Program-made: the position numbers and the translations under genes
Shown: in pieces, positions 6,362 to 15,365 of the stretch
Position numbering within the stretch: the first letter of the stretch is position 1
How the letters are laid out: each line of letters opens with the position of its first letter
Notes under the pieces: generated by a model
What the model saw: only the letters and a program-made list of their open reading frames with translations
Told to the model about the DNA's origin: nothing
The model's database searches: none
From: Desulfobacterales bacterium
GTDB taxonomy: Bacteria > Desulfobacterota > Desulfobacteria > Desulfobacterales > SpSt-501
DNA: 41,076 bases
Assembly (NCBI GenBank): GCA_025454255.1
Contig: JALOOU010000043.1
Location: forward strand, 1-41,076
Direction: 5' to 3'

Positions 6362-8884
6362 ATGACCCCCGTTCCGGTAGCAGCGAAGATCGATGCGCTG
6401 AAAGCCGCCCTGGGGGCGCACGCGGGCGCGGTCCTGCACGCGCCGCCGGGCTCCGGCAAGACCACGCGGGTGCCCCTGGCCCTTCTGGGGGAACCCTGGC
6501 TCGGCGGCCGGCGCATTCTCATGCTCGAGCCGCGCCGGCTGGCGGCGCGCATGGCGGCGGCTTACATGGCCGGGCTTATAGGTGAGCCGGTCGGCCGGAC
6601 GGTGGGCTACCGCGTGCGGATGGACTCCTGCGTGGGCCCGCAGACGCGGATCGAGGTGGTGACCGACGGGGTGCTGACGCGCATGGTCCAGCGCGACCCG
6701 GCCCTGGCGGACGCGGGGCTGGTGATATTCGACGAGTTCCACGAGCGGCACCTGCAGGCCGACCTGGGCCTGGCGCTCTGTCTGGAGATCCGGGGCGCGC
6801 TGAACACGGGGCTCAAACTCCTGGCGATGTCCGCCACCCTGGAGACCGGCCCGGTCGCCGAGCTGCTCGGCGGCGTGCCGGTCGTCGCCTGCGAGGGCCG
6901 GCAGTTTGCGGTCGAAACCCGCTATGTCGCGCGCCGCGGCGACCGGCCGGTCGAACGCGAGGTGGCCGCAGCGGTCCTCGCCGCCGCCGCTGCCGGGGAG
7001 GGCGGCATCCTGGCCTTCCTGCCGGGGGCCCCGGAGATCCGCCGGGTGGCCTCCCTGCTCCGCTCCTCGGCGCTGGGGCCGGAGTGGGTCGTTGCGCCGC
7101 TTTTCGGCAGCATGGCCCGCGAAGACCAGGAGCGGGCCGTCGCGCCGGCGCCGCCGGGCCGGCGCAAGGTCGTGCTCGCCACCGCCATCGCCGAGACCAG
7201 CCTCACCATCGAGGGGGTGCGCATGGTGATCGACAGCGGGCTTGCGCGCGCGCCCCGCTTCGATGCAGCGAGCGGGATGACCCGCCTGGTGACCCTGCCG
7301 GTGTCGCGCGAGTCCGCCGATCAGCGCCGGGGCCGGGCCGGCCGCACCGGCCCCGGCGTCTGCATCCGGCTGTGGGCCGAGGGGGCCCATGCGGGCCTGG
7401 TGCAGCGCAACGCGCCGGAGGTGCTGCAGGCGGACTTGGCCCCGCTGGCGCTCGACCTTTCCCTTTGGGGGGTGGATGGGCCCGGACGCCTGAGGTGGCT
7501 CGACCCGCCGCCGGAGGCCGCATTCAACCGGGCCCAGCAGCTGCTGGCCGATCTCGGGGCGCTGGACGATGAAAAAAAGATCACCCCCATCGGCCGGCGG
7601 ATGGCGGAGCTTCCCATGCACCCGCGGCTGGCCCGCATGGTGGTTGCCGCGGCCGAGGAGGGCTGCGGCGCAGCGGCCTGCGACCTGGCCGCGATCCTGA
7701 GCGAAAGGGATTTCATGCGCTTTGCCCCCGGCCGCCAGGATTCGGACCTGCGGCTGCGCCTGGAGCTCCTGCGCGGCATGCGCGCGGGCAAGCCGCTTCC
7801 GGCCCTGGAGGGTGAGGCGGATCGCAGCGCCTGCCGCCGGGCCCTGCGCCAGGCGGATGCGCTGCGCCGTGCGGCCGGCGTGCGTCTGGCGCCGGCCGGG
7901 GAAACCCGCGAGCCCATCGGCCGTCTGCTCGCCTGGGCCTACCCGGAGCGGATCGGCCGGCGGCGCGCCGGCAGCGCGGGCCGCTACCGGCTGGCCAACG
8001 GCCGCGGCGCCTTTTTCGCCTCGTTGGAGCCCCTGGCGGCCGCGGAGTGGATCGTCGCCGCCGAGCTCGACGGCGAACGGCGCGAGGCGCGCATCTTTCT
8101 CGCCGCCGCCTACGATCGGGAGACCCTGCTCGACCAGCACGCCGGCCGCACCCTGCAGCGGGAGGTGGTCGCCTGGGACGCCCGTCGCCGGGCGGTGGTC
8201 GCCGAGCGGCAATTGAGCTTAGGTGCCTTGCTTCTCAAATCCGAGCCGCTGGCCGCAGCGGACCCCGGCGCGGTGGCGGCGGCATTGATCCAGGGGATCC
8301 GCGCGGAAGGCATCACCTGCCTGCCCTGGACCCGGGAGCTGCGAAGCTGGCAGGAACGGGTGCTTTATCTGCGCCGGGCCGCCGCCGGGGAGCAATGGCC
8401 GGATGTCTCGGACAGCGAGCTGGCCGCCTCGCTTGAGTCCTGGCTGGCCCCGCACCTCGTCGGGCTCGCCCGCCTGCCGGATCTGAGACGCGTGGACCTG
8501 GGCGCGGCCCTGGGGGCGCTTTTGTCCTGGCGCCAGCGGCGGGAGCTGGGGTCGCTCGCCCCCACCCACCTGACGGTGCCGAGCGGCTCCCGCATACGCC
8601 TGGACTACTCGGGCGAATCCCCGGTCCTGGCCGTGCGCCTGCAGGAGATGTTCGGCTGCGCCGACACGCCGCGGCTCGGCGCCGGCCGGCCGGTGCTGCT
8701 GCATCTGCTCTCGCCGGCGGGCCGGCCCGTGCAGGTGACCGCGGACCTGGCCGGCTTCTGGCAGCGGGGCTACCCCGAGGTGAAAAAGGACTTGAAAGGC
8801 CGCTATCCCAGGCACCCCTGGCCGGACGACCCCCTGGCCGCGCCGCCGACCCGCCGCGCGAAGCGGCGCTCACCAAACGGCTGA
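6362..8884 (+). CDS. hrpB: ATP-dependent helicase HrpB
   Basis: The 840-residue protein is a DEAH-box superfamily 2 helicase of the HrpB family. Walker A is PPGSGKTT (residues about 28-35), motif II is D124-E-F-H in IFDEFHERHL, motif III is SATL, and motif VI is the QRRGRAGR sequence near residue 320. These are followed by the helicase-associated region and the HrpB C-terminal domain (the phrase PSGSRIRLDYSG is characteristic). Length fits E. coli HrpB (about 810-825). The ATG at 6362 is chosen because family members start just before this alpha helix; an in-frame ATG at 6320 exists, neither has a good Shine-Dalgarno, and codons before 6320 fall in the repeat element. It is monocistronic between divergent and convergent neighbours. 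The RNA role of HrpB is poorly defined in bacteria. Confidence 0.95.
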   Translation: MTPVPVAAKIDALKAALGAHAGAVLHAPPGSGKTTRVPLALLGEPWLGGRRILMLEPRRLAARMAAAYMAGLIGEPVGRTVGYRVRMDSCVGPQTRIEVVTDGVLTRMVQRDPALADAGLVIFDEFHERHLQADLGLALCLEIRGALNTGLKLLAMSATLETGPVAELLGGVPVVACEGRQFAVETRYVARRGDRPVEREVAAAVLAAAAAGEGGILAFLPGAPEIRRVASLLRSSALGPEWVVAPLFGSMAREDQERAVAPAPPGRRKVVLATAIAETSLTIEGVRMVIDSGLARAPRFDAASGMTRLVTLPVSRESADQRRGRAGRTGPGVCIRLWAEGAHAGLVQRNAPEVLQADLAPLALDLSLWGVDGPGRLRWLDPPPEAAFNRAQQLLADLGALDDEKKITPIGRRMAELPMHPRLARMVVAAAEEGCGAAACDLAAILSERDFMRFAPGRQDSDLRLRLELLRGMRAGKPLPALEGEADRSACRRALRQADALRRAAGVRLAPAGETREPIGRLLAWAYPERIGRRRAGSAGRYRLANGRGAFFASLEPLAAAEWIVAAELDGERREARIFLAAAYDRETLLDQHAGRTLQREVVAWDARRRAVVAERQLSLGALLLKSEPLAAADPGAVAAALIQGIRAEGITCLPWTRELRSWQERVLYLRRAAAGEQWPDVSDSELAASLESWLAPHLVGLARLPDLRRVDLGAALGALLSWRQRRELGSLAPTHLTVPSGSRIRLDYSGESPVLAVRLQEMFGCADTPRLGAGRPVLLHLLSPAGRPVQVTADLAGFWQRGYPEVKKDLKGRYPRHPWPDDPLAAPPTRRAKRRSPNG

Positions 8885-8908
8885 GGCTTTCTTGCTCTGA
8901 ACGCCTCG

Positions 8909-8957
8909 CCTCCCTTTTCCGAAAGGGAGGGATCCCCCCCTCTTTGGCAAAGAGGGG
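8909..8957. terminator. Two adjacent hairpins between convergent hrpB and the YihY gene
   Basis: The first stem is CCTCCCTTT (8909-8917) with 8922-8930, the second CCCCTCTTT (8937-8945) with 8949-8957, followed on the plus strand by GGTGATTTTAC. The two near-identical GC/AT arms look like a dispersed bacterial repeat that could serve as a two-way terminator for these convergent genes. Confidence 0.5.
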
Positions 8958-9050
8958 CAGGGGTGATTTTACAGAACGTGTCAATTCAATTTCGAGACCG
9001 CTGCCAAGCGCTGCTTCCCGGCTATTGCCACCGGCGCTGGGGCCCATCCG

Positions 9051-10418
9051 CTAGAGCTTGGCTGCCGGTTCGACCAGCGGCCGGTTGGCCGGGGAGCGCG
9101 CGGCGGCGAGACTGAGGGCGCGCAGGGCCTCCTCCAGGTCGCGCGCCTCCTGCGACCGGGCCGGGGAGACCCCGTCCTCCCCGGCGGCGCCCTCGTAGGC
9201 GTCGATGATCTTCTGGAGGGTCAGCCGGTGGATGTCGGTGGCGGGCTGAAACGCCGGCTGCCTCTTTTTGCGGCTGCGGGTCTCCGTCAAGACCCCGCAC
9301 CGCGCGAGCTCCGCCGCCAGCGGTTCGACCCTGCGGGCCGGCATTTTCAGACCCCGGGCGATCTGGGCGACGGTCGGCGGCTCGCGGCCGGCGGCGAAAT
9401 CCTGAATCACCCGGCGCGCGATGCGCAGGGCCAGCAGTTTGCGCTCGCCGGGGGCGAGCTCGGGGCATCCCGCGGCGCTGCAATAGGTGCCGGCATGTTC
9501 GAAGGCGAAGCACAGCTCGGCCCCGAAGAGCACCAGCGTCCAGCTCGTTTGCACCCAGACGATGAAAAGCGGCAGGGCGGCGAAGCTGCCGTAGATGGCG
9601 TTGAAGTTGGCCACGCCGACCTGGAAGGCGATGTAGGCCCATTGCACCAGCTGGAAGATGCTGCCGCCCGCGATGCCCCCGGCCAAGGCCGCCTTGAACG
9701 AAACGCGCGTGTTCGGCATGACCAGGTAGAGCAGGGTGAAGAGCATCCAGACGAGCAGGAGCGGGGTGAGCCTGAAGCCCGCGAGCACCAGCGGGGCCAG
9801 CCAGTCCGTCAGGGCGAACCGGGCGGAGACGTCGTCGATCTGGGTGCGGATGAAGACCGTCGCGCTGCCGGCCACGATCAGCAGGATCGGGCTGAAGACC
9901 ATGAGGGCCATGTAGTCGCTGAACTTCCGCCACCACGAGCGCGCCTTTTTGACGTCCCACATCGCGTTGAAGGCCGACTCGATGTTGCCCAGCACCTTGA
10001 CCGCCGACCAGAGCATCATCGCCACGCCCACGCCGGCCATCACCCCGCCCCGGGTGTTCTCCAGCAGCCGCCGGGAGAAGGCGAGGATGCGCTCCAGGGC
10101 CTGCTCCTGGCCGGCGAGCTGCTCCATCAGCTCCTTCTCCAGCAGGCGCTCGAGCCCGAAGCCTTTGGCGATCCCGAAAATGACGGCAAACACCGGCACG
10201 ATCGAGAGCAGCGTGTAGAAGGTGAGCGCCGAGGCCCGCAGCATGCACTGGTCTTTGAAGAACTCGGCCACGGCGACCATCACCGCCCGCATAAGCCTCA
10301 CCCCCAGCGCCTTGCCCCGGGGCAGCTCTTCCAGGTTCAACTGCCAGAGGCCGGTTACGAAAAAGGCTTTGGCGGCGCGGGCGGAGGCTCGAATCCGATG
10401 GGTGGTCGAAATAGTCAT
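9051..10418 (-). CDS. YihY/BrkB family membrane protein with C-terminal cytosolic extension
   Basis: The 455-residue protein belongs to the YihY (formerly RNase BN) / virulence factor BrkB family. After a basic N-terminus it has the typical set of about six membrane helices, with the signature LRASALTFYTLLSIVPVFAV, the MLWSAVKVLGNIESAFNAMW segment and a last helix in LFGAELCFAFEHAG. About 150 residues follow: a region with winged-helix character (PTVAQIARGLKMPARRVEPL, then LARCGVLTE) and a low-complexity tail. I use the ATG at 10418; a longer frame to 10565 would pass through the predicted promoter at 10477-10505. The biochemical function of the family is unsettled. Confidence 0.88.
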   Translation of the reverse strand: MTISTTHRIRASARAAKAFFVTGLWQLNLEELPRGKALGVRLMRAVMVAVAEFFKDQCMLRASALTFYTLLSIVPVFAVIFGIAKGFGLERLLEKELMEQLAGQEQALERILAFSRRLLENTRGGVMAGVGVAMMLWSAVKVLGNIESAFNAMWDVKKARSWWRKFSDYMALMVFSPILLIVAGSATVFIRTQIDDVSARFALTDWLAPLVLAGFRLTPLLLVWMLFTLLYLVMPNTRVSFKAALAGGIAGGSIFQLVQWAYIAFQVGVANFNAIYGSFAALPLFIVWVQTSWTLVLFGAELCFAFEHAGTYCSAAGCPELAPGERKLLALRIARRVIQDFAAGREPPTVAQIARGLKMPARRVEPLAAELARCGVLTETRSRKKRQPAFQPATDIHRLTLQKIIDAYEGAAGEDGVSPARSQEARDLEEALRALSLAAARSPANRPLVEPAAKL

Positions 10419-10476
10419 GCGGGCACCTGCGGCACGGCACGATGTCTGCTGCGCCTGGCGGCGACGAGGCATGCAC

Positions 10477-10505
10477 ACTATAGGAGATGAATCGGGTGGA
10501 TGCAA
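10477..10505 (-). promoter_or_regulatory. Predicted sigma70-type promoter for the YihY gene
   Basis: Minus strand TTGCAT (10500-10505), 17-base spacer, TATAGT (10477-10482). The start would be near 10470, about 50 bases before the chosen ATG, which argues against the upstream ATG at about 10472. Confidence 0.55.
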
Positions 10506-10620
10506 TCGAAAAACCGTGCGCGCCGCCGGCCGCGGCTGCGGCCGGGGCGTTGTGCTGCCGGGCATCGTACCTATTTTCTCTTTGAGAGGCTCGACGGGCT
10601 CTTAAAGCGCCCCTGACGCA

Positions 10621-10752
10621 GACGACGTTGTTAACCGCCCGAGATCAGGGCGCGCGGCTTCCGTGGCCGCTGCGGCGCATCCCGCCACGGCGGGGCAGCA
10701 GCGGCCACGGGGTGTAGCGCAACGCAGACGGCTGGGTTTTTGCGCCTTCGCC
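10621..10752. repeat. Diverged full copy of the MITE-like element
   Basis: One end (GACGACGTTGTTAACCGCC followed by GAGATCAGGGCGCGCGG) aligns with the reverse complement of the right end of the 24149-24273 element, and the other end with its left end (GCGCAACGCAGACGGC then GGGTTTTTGCGCC). A perfect 13-bp inverted repeat, CCGTGGCCGCTGC (10661-10673) with 10698-10710, makes the centre a strong hairpin. Confidence 0.55.
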
Positions 10753-10898
10753 AAAACGTAAGGGCGGAGACGCCTCCGGGGCCGCGGCAGCGCTGCGGCT
10801 GCGGGCGGGCGGCCCGAAGGCCGGCCGCTTCCAAAATGCGGGGCGTTCCCGCACGAAACGTGCTGCGCGGCGCCATTGCATGCGTGAAAGGAGGGGGC

Positions 10899-11519
10899 AT
10901 GGAGAGCAAAGGGGTCATCGTCGCTGATGTGCAGGCCGATTTCACCACCTGGAAGCACGGTGCGCTGGCCGTCCCGGGAACCGATCGTGCTTTCATCGAC
11001 CAGGTTCGCCGGGCCACCGCGGCCTACAAGCGCCAGGGCCATGCGGTGTTCGCCGTCCAGGACTGGCATCCGCCGGACCACGTCTCTTTTTTTACGAATC
11101 ATCCCGGCAGGAAGCCGTTCGAGTTGATCGCGATCGGGAACCGCAGCCAGGTGCTCTGGCCGCCGCACTGCATCCAGGGCACCGCAGGAGCCGCACTGCT
11201 GCTCGCGGAGCCGCTCTTCGAGGCGGTCGTGCAGAAGGGAACGGATCGCAGGTTCGACAGCTATTCGGGGTTCAAGGACGACGGCGGGGCCGCGACCGAA
11301 TTGGACGGGCTGCTGCAGCGCCGCGGCCTGCGGGAGCTCATCATCTACGGCCTCGCCACCGACTACTGCGTGAAGGCGACGGCGCTGGACGCCGCCGCGG
11401 CCGGCTACCGCGTCGCCGTGGTGGCGTCGCTGTGCCGCGGGATCACCCCCGCGACCACGGCCGCGGCGCTGGAGACGATGCGAGCGGCCGGCATCGGCAT
11501 CGCGGCGCCGATGCCCTGA
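10899..11519 (+). CDS. pncA: Nicotinamidase (PncA-type isochorismatase-fold hydrolase)
   Basis: The 206-residue enzyme hydrolyses nicotinamide to nicotinate and ammonia in NAD salvage. The catalytic triad is visible as D10 (VADVQADF), K113 (VQKGTD) and C157 (GLATDYCVKAT). Metal ligands D55, H57 and H90 appear in QDWHPPDH and the diagnostic WPPHCIQGT motif. The ATG at 10899 has a strong AAAGGAGGGGG Shine-Dalgarno; the frame extending upstream to 10740 passes through the repeat and is not coding. It is a single-gene unit that converges on the P-type ATPase gene 28 bases downstream. Confidence 0.95.
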   Translation: MESKGVIVADVQADFTTWKHGALAVPGTDRAFIDQVRRATAAYKRQGHAVFAVQDWHPPDHVSFFTNHPGRKPFELIAIGNRSQVLWPPHCIQGTAGAALLLAEPLFEAVVQKGTDRRFDSYSGFKDDGGAATELDGLLQRRGLRELIIYGLATDYCVKATALDAAAAGYRVAVVASLCRGITPATTAAALETMRAAGIGIAAPMP

Positions 11520-11547
11520 GGGGCCATCCGCCCCCTCCGGCGGGAGG

Positions 11548-14292
11548 CTAGCCGGGGGAAGGCCGGATCGGGGCGGCGCCGCTTCGCCGGCGGATCTCCG
11601 CGCGGCGGCGCAGCGATTTCTCCACGCCGATGACCGCGCTGATCGATGCGCTGCAGGCCAGCACCGCCGCCCAGTCGAGCACCCCCATCGGCCGGCTGCC
11701 GAAAATGCGGTTGAAGAGGGGCGAATAGGTGTAGAGGATCTGCAGCGCCGTCATGATGAGGATGCCCCCCCAGAACCAGCGGTTCGAGAAAAACCCCAGC
11801 TCCCGCACGGGGCGGGTGAGCGAACGGCAGTTGAACAGGTAGGCCATCTCGCCGAAGACGAACAGGTTCACCGTCAGCGTGCGTGCCAGCTCCAGGGGCG
11901 CCCCCTGCGCCAGTTTCAGTTCGAAAAGCCCGAACCCGGCGACCGTCAGCAGGATGCTGGTCAAAACGATTCGGCCGATGAGCACCCGCGTCAGAATCGG
12001 GGTGTCCGGCTCCCGCGGGGCGCGCTCCATGATGCCCGGCTCCTTGGGCTCGAAGGCCAGCATCAACCCCAGCAGCACGGCGGTCGTCATATTGATCCAG
12101 AGGATCTGCAGCGGCGTGATGGCCAGCTCCAGCGCGAAGAAGATGGCCGTGACCAGGACCAGCGCCTCGCCGCCGTTGGTCGGAAGCGTCCAGGTGATGA
12201 ACTTGGTGAGATTGTCGAAGACCCCGCGGCCCTCCTCCACCGCGGCCCTGATCGTCGCGAAGTTGTCGTCCGTCAGCAGCATGTCGGCCGCTTCTTTCGA
12301 GACCTCGGTCCCGTTGATGCCCATGGCGATCCCGATATCGGCCTTCTTCAACGCCGGGGCGTCGTTGACCCCGTCCCCGGTCATGGCGACCACGTGCGCC
12401 CGCTGCTGGAGCGCCTCCACCAGCCGGAGCTTCTGCTCCGGGGAGACCCGCGCGAACACGGCGGTGGTTTCCGCGACCTGCGGCAGTTGATCCGCTGCAA
12501 GCTCCGCTATCTGCCGCCCGGTGACGACCTCGCCGGTGTGGACGGCGCAGGCCTGCCCGCAGAGCCCCAGCCGCCGGCCGATGGCGGCCGCGGTCCCGGC
12601 GTGGTCCCCCGTGATCATCTTGACCAGGATGCCGGCCCGCTGGCAGGCGTGGACGGCCTCGAGCGCCTCCGGGCGCGGCGGATCGATCATGCCCTGCAGG
12701 CCCAAAAATTCCAGCCCTTCGGCGAGGTCCGCGTGGGTGATGCGGGTCGTCGCCGGGGGCAGGCTCTTGCGGGCGAAGGCCAGCACCCGCAGGCCGTCGG
12801 CCGCCATCTGCTCCACGGTGCGATGAACGGCGCCGGGGGGCAGAAGGGCGGGTTCGCCGTCGGCTCCGACGGCCAGGCCGCACTCGGTGCAGATGCTCTC
12901 GATCGAGCCTTTGACGTAGAGGCGCCGGGGCCCGCCGTCGCCGGGGTCGTGCAGCGTGGCCATGTACTGGCGCGCCGACTCGAAGGGGATGACGTCGATG
13001 CGCGGCAGTTGTTCGGCCGCCTGCGAGGGGGGGATGCCGGCCTTCGCCGCCGCCGTGAGCAGGGCGCCTTCGGTCGGGTCTCCCTCCACGCGGTAGCCCT
13101 GCGGCGTCTCGCGCAGCAGCGCATCGTTGCAGAGCGCCCCTGCGGTCAACAACTCGAGCAGTGCGCGGTTGGCCTCCGGCGGCGGGGAGCCGTCCTGCGC
13201 CTGGATCTCGCCTGCGGGCGAATAGCCCACGCCGCTCAGCTGGTAGCCGGCCCCGCCGGCAAAGAGGCGGGTCACGGTCATCTGGTTCTGGGTGAGCGTG
13301 CCCGTTTTGTCCGAGCAGATGACCGTGGTGCTGCCGAGGGTTTCCACCGCCGGCAGCTTGCGGATGATGGCGTTGCGCTCGGCCATGCGCGCCACGCCGA
13401 TGGCGAGCGTGATGGTGACGGCGGCCGGCAGCCCCTCCGGAATGGCGCTGACCGCCAGGGCCACCGCCGCCATGAACATGTCCACCCAGTTCTGGCCGTG
13501 CAGGTAGCCCACCAGGAAGGTGACGGCCGAAAGGGCCAGTATGGCGTAGAGCAGCACCTCGCTGAAATGCCCGATCTTGCGGGTGAGCGGGGTGGCGATG
13601 GCCTGGGCCGACTCGATCAGCGTGTTGATCCGGCCGATCTCGGAGCGCGCCGCCGTGGCGATGACGAGCCCCCGGGCGGCCCCGTGCACGACCAGGGTCG
13701 AGGAGTAGGCCATGTTGCGTCGGTCGGCCAGAACCGCGGCGGCCTCGAGCGCAGCGTCCTCCTTCTGCACCGGCAGACTCTCTCCGGTCAGGGTGCTCTC
13801 GTCCACCCGGAACTCGCGGCAGTCGCAGAGCCTCACGTCGGCCGGCACCTTGTCCCCGGACTGGAGCAGCACCACATCGCCGGGGACGAGCTCCTCGGAG
13901 GAGACGCGGCGGCGCTCCCCGCCCCGCAGGACGAAGGCCGTGCTGGTCATGGCGCGGGCCAGGGCCTCGATGGCCCTGAGCGCCTTGGACTCCTGGGCGA
14001 AGCCGATGACGGCGTTCACCAGAACCACCGTGAAGATCACCGCGGCGTCGACGTACTCCCGCAGCGCCAGCGTGACCCCGGCTGCGGCCAGCAGGATCAG
14101 GACCAGCGGCTGATAGAACTGGAGCAGAAACCGCAGGAGCGGGCCCTGGGTCTTCTTGGGGGCCAACCGATTCGGGCCGTAGGTCTGCAGGCGCCGGGCG
14201 GCGGTCTCGGGTGCAAGCCCCTTGGCGAGGTCGGTCTCAAGCTGTGCGGCGGCGGCATCGATCGTCATGCCGTGCCAGGCGTGTTCGTTCAA
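11548..14292 (-). CDS. P2-type cation-transporting ATPase
   Basis: The 914-residue ion pump has an N-terminal cation ATPase domain, the actuator TGES motif, M4 with PEGLP, the phosphorylated D328 in CSDKTGTLTQNQ, the TGDGVNDAPALKKADIG hinge and a C-terminal membrane domain. Membrane segment M6 reads WINMTTAVLLGLMLAFEPKE: the aspartate that SERCA/PMR1-type Ca2+ pumps carry after the conserved Asn is absent, as in CtpF-like bacterial pumps, so the ion is uncertain. The start is TTG at 14292, with AGGAGG 7 bases upstream; this TTG overlaps the stop of the upstream hydrolase gene (TTGA, 14289-14292), implying translational coupling. Confidence 0.93.
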   Translation of the reverse strand: MNEHAWHGMTIDAAAAQLETDLAKGLAPETAARRLQTYGPNRLAPKKTQGPLLRFLLQFYQPLVLILLAAAGVTLALREYVDAAVIFTVVLVNAVIGFAQESKALRAIEALARAMTSTAFVLRGGERRRVSSEELVPGDVVLLQSGDKVPADVRLCDCREFRVDESTLTGESLPVQKEDAALEAAAVLADRRNMAYSSTLVVHGAARGLVIATAARSEIGRINTLIESAQAIATPLTRKIGHFSEVLLYAILALSAVTFLVGYLHGQNWVDMFMAAVALAVSAIPEGLPAAVTITLAIGVARMAERNAIIRKLPAVETLGSTTVICSDKTGTLTQNQMTVTRLFAGGAGYQLSGVGYSPAGEIQAQDGSPPPEANRALLELLTAGALCNDALLRETPQGYRVEGDPTEGALLTAAAKAGIPPSQAAEQLPRIDVIPFESARQYMATLHDPGDGGPRRLYVKGSIESICTECGLAVGADGEPALLPPGAVHRTVEQMAADGLRVLAFARKSLPPATTRITHADLAEGLEFLGLQGMIDPPRPEALEAVHACQRAGILVKMITGDHAGTAAAIGRRLGLCGQACAVHTGEVVTGRQIAELAADQLPQVAETTAVFARVSPEQKLRLVEALQQRAHVVAMTGDGVNDAPALKKADIGIAMGINGTEVSKEAADMLLTDDNFATIRAAVEEGRGVFDNLTKFITWTLPTNGGEALVLVTAIFFALELAITPLQILWINMTTAVLLGLMLAFEPKEPGIMERAPREPDTPILTRVLIGRIVLTSILLTVAGFGLFELKLAQGAPLELARTLTVNLFVFGEMAYLFNCRSLTRPVRELGFFSNRWFWGGILIMTALQILYTYSPLFNRIFGSRPMGVLDWAAVLACSASISAVIGVEKSLRRRAEIRRRSGAAPIRPSPG

Positions 14293-15218
14293 TGGGGATC
14301 CTCCTGCGGGTCCGGGGGGGGGCAGAGGGCCTCGCGCCCGCCGCCCTGCGGGTGGGCCAGTGCGGCCCGGACGTCGATGCGGCAGACGCGCTCGTCCTCC
14401 CCGGGGCTGGCGAGCTTGAGATAGAGCTGCGGGCTGCCGCCGGCGGGCAGCGACACGATAAAGGCGGCCAGCGTCCGGTGCTTGGAGGGGCTGCTGCCGC
14501 TGCGCCAAATGCTGTTGTCGGGCCCGGCGTTGCGGTCTTCGCTGATGCGGACGAACTCCGCGGCGGTAAAGGGCCCGCCCGCGGCCTGCAACAGCTCCGC
14601 GATGCGTTCGGAGCGCATCCTGCTGCTGGCGCCCGGCCTGCGCGCGAGCCCCGCAGGGTCGAGGGTGAGGTAGTGGTTGGTGTGGTGCAGCGTGCCGGAG
14701 CCCGTGCGCGAGACGCAGCGGCTGCCGTCGGGCGCCACTTCGATGACGGCGATCTGCCTGCCGTCGCCGACCAGGTAGAAAACCGGACGATCGAACTCGT
14801 GCAGCTGCCCCAGGAGCTCTTCCACGTCGGCGCAGCGGGAGAGGAGCCGCTGGATCAGCCCCTTTCGCCGATCGGCCCGCCTGCGATCCGCGGCGGGCAC
14901 CTGGCCGGCGGTTGCGCTGACGATGGCCAGGCCCTTTTCGTTGACGCCCGCCTTGGTGCCGGGCTCGGCGCCGCCGAGCGCCACGAGCACCACGGAGGCA
15001 TAGCCCTGCTCGGGCCGCACGATGCGCAGCTGTTGACCGTGGTCCGGGAGCCAGTCGCGGTTCTTGGCGACCAGCGTTCCACCGCCCGCCACGAGGCCTC
15101 CGGCGGCGCCCCAGAGGGTGCAGGCGTGGGAGAGCCGGCCGTCGTCAAGCCCGGCGGCCAGGCCCAGAAGAACCAGGCAGAGCAAAGGTGCGCATCGCGG
15201 CGAGCGGGGTCGCTTCAT
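14289..15218 (-). CDS. Secreted N-terminal-Cys (C45/NAAA-like Ntn) hydrolase
   Basis: The 309-residue product has a signal peptide (residues about 8-32) whose predicted cleavage exposes C33 in SHAC-TLWGAAGG. A Cys at the mature N-terminus followed about 20 residues later by AKNRDW matches Ntn hydrolases of the C45 / choloylglycine-hydrolase-like group, where that Cys is the nucleophile and the Arg-Asp pair lies in the active site; a conserved TNHY follows in the middle. Such enzymes cleave amides or act as acyltransferases; the substrate here is unknown. It acts outside the cytoplasm. It is translationally coupled to the P-type ATPase downstream. I place the start at the ATG at 15218, with AGGA 9 bases upstream. 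Confidence 0.82.
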   Translation of the reverse strand: MKRPRSPRCAPLLCLVLLGLAAGLDDGRLSHACTLWGAAGGLVAGGGTLVAKNRDWLPDHGQQLRIVRPEQGYASVVLVALGGAEPGTKAGVNEKGLAIVSATAGQVPAADRRRADRRKGLIQRLLSRCADVEELLGQLHEFDRPVFYLVGDGRQIAVIEVAPDGSRCVSRTGSGTLHHTNHYLTLDPAGLARRPGASSRMRSERIAELLQAAGGPFTAAEFVRISEDRNAGPDNSIWRSGSSPSKHRTLAAFIVSLPAGGSPQLYLKLASPGEDERVCRIDVRAALAHPQGGGREALCPPPDPQEDPH

Positions 15219-15240
15219 AGGGTCCGATCCTGCCGCGCAC

Positions 15241-15269
15241 ACTGTAGCGGCGGCGGTCGAAAAGGTCAA
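15241..15269 (-). promoter_or_regulatory. Predicted promoter for the hydrolase/ATPase operon
   Basis: Minus strand TTGACC (15264-15269), 17-base spacer, TACAGT (15241-15246). The start would be near 15234, giving a short leader before the ATG at 15218. Confidence 0.5.
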
Positions 15270-15273
15270 CCGC

Positions 15274-15302
15274 TTGACAGCGGCCGGCAAAGCTGGCTTA
15301 CT
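15274..15302 (+). promoter_or_regulatory. Possible promoter for the alpha-2-macroglobulin operon
   Basis: Plus strand TTGACA (15274-15279), 17-base spacer, weak -10 CTTACT (15297-15302). It stands back to back with the divergent hydrolase promoter. Confidence 0.35.
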
Positions 15303-15365
15303 GCTGCGGCCAGCATCCGGTCTCAACTCCCCGCCGGCATCCCCGGCCGCAGAAAGGCTCCCGCC

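Larger units (their letters stand above)
10419..10898. other. Intergenic region between the YihY gene and pncA
   Basis: This 480-base gap contains the predicted YihY promoter and a diverged MITE-like element (10621-10752). It also has a small hairpin GCACG-AAA-CGTGC just ahead of pncA. I see no gene; the reading frames that cross it are GC-rich shadows. Confidence 0.6.

Noticed and set aside
11534-11547. Hairpin between convergent pncA and ATPase genes as a terminator
   Set aside because: The stem is only 5 bp (CCTCC/GGAGG) and there is no T run on either side.
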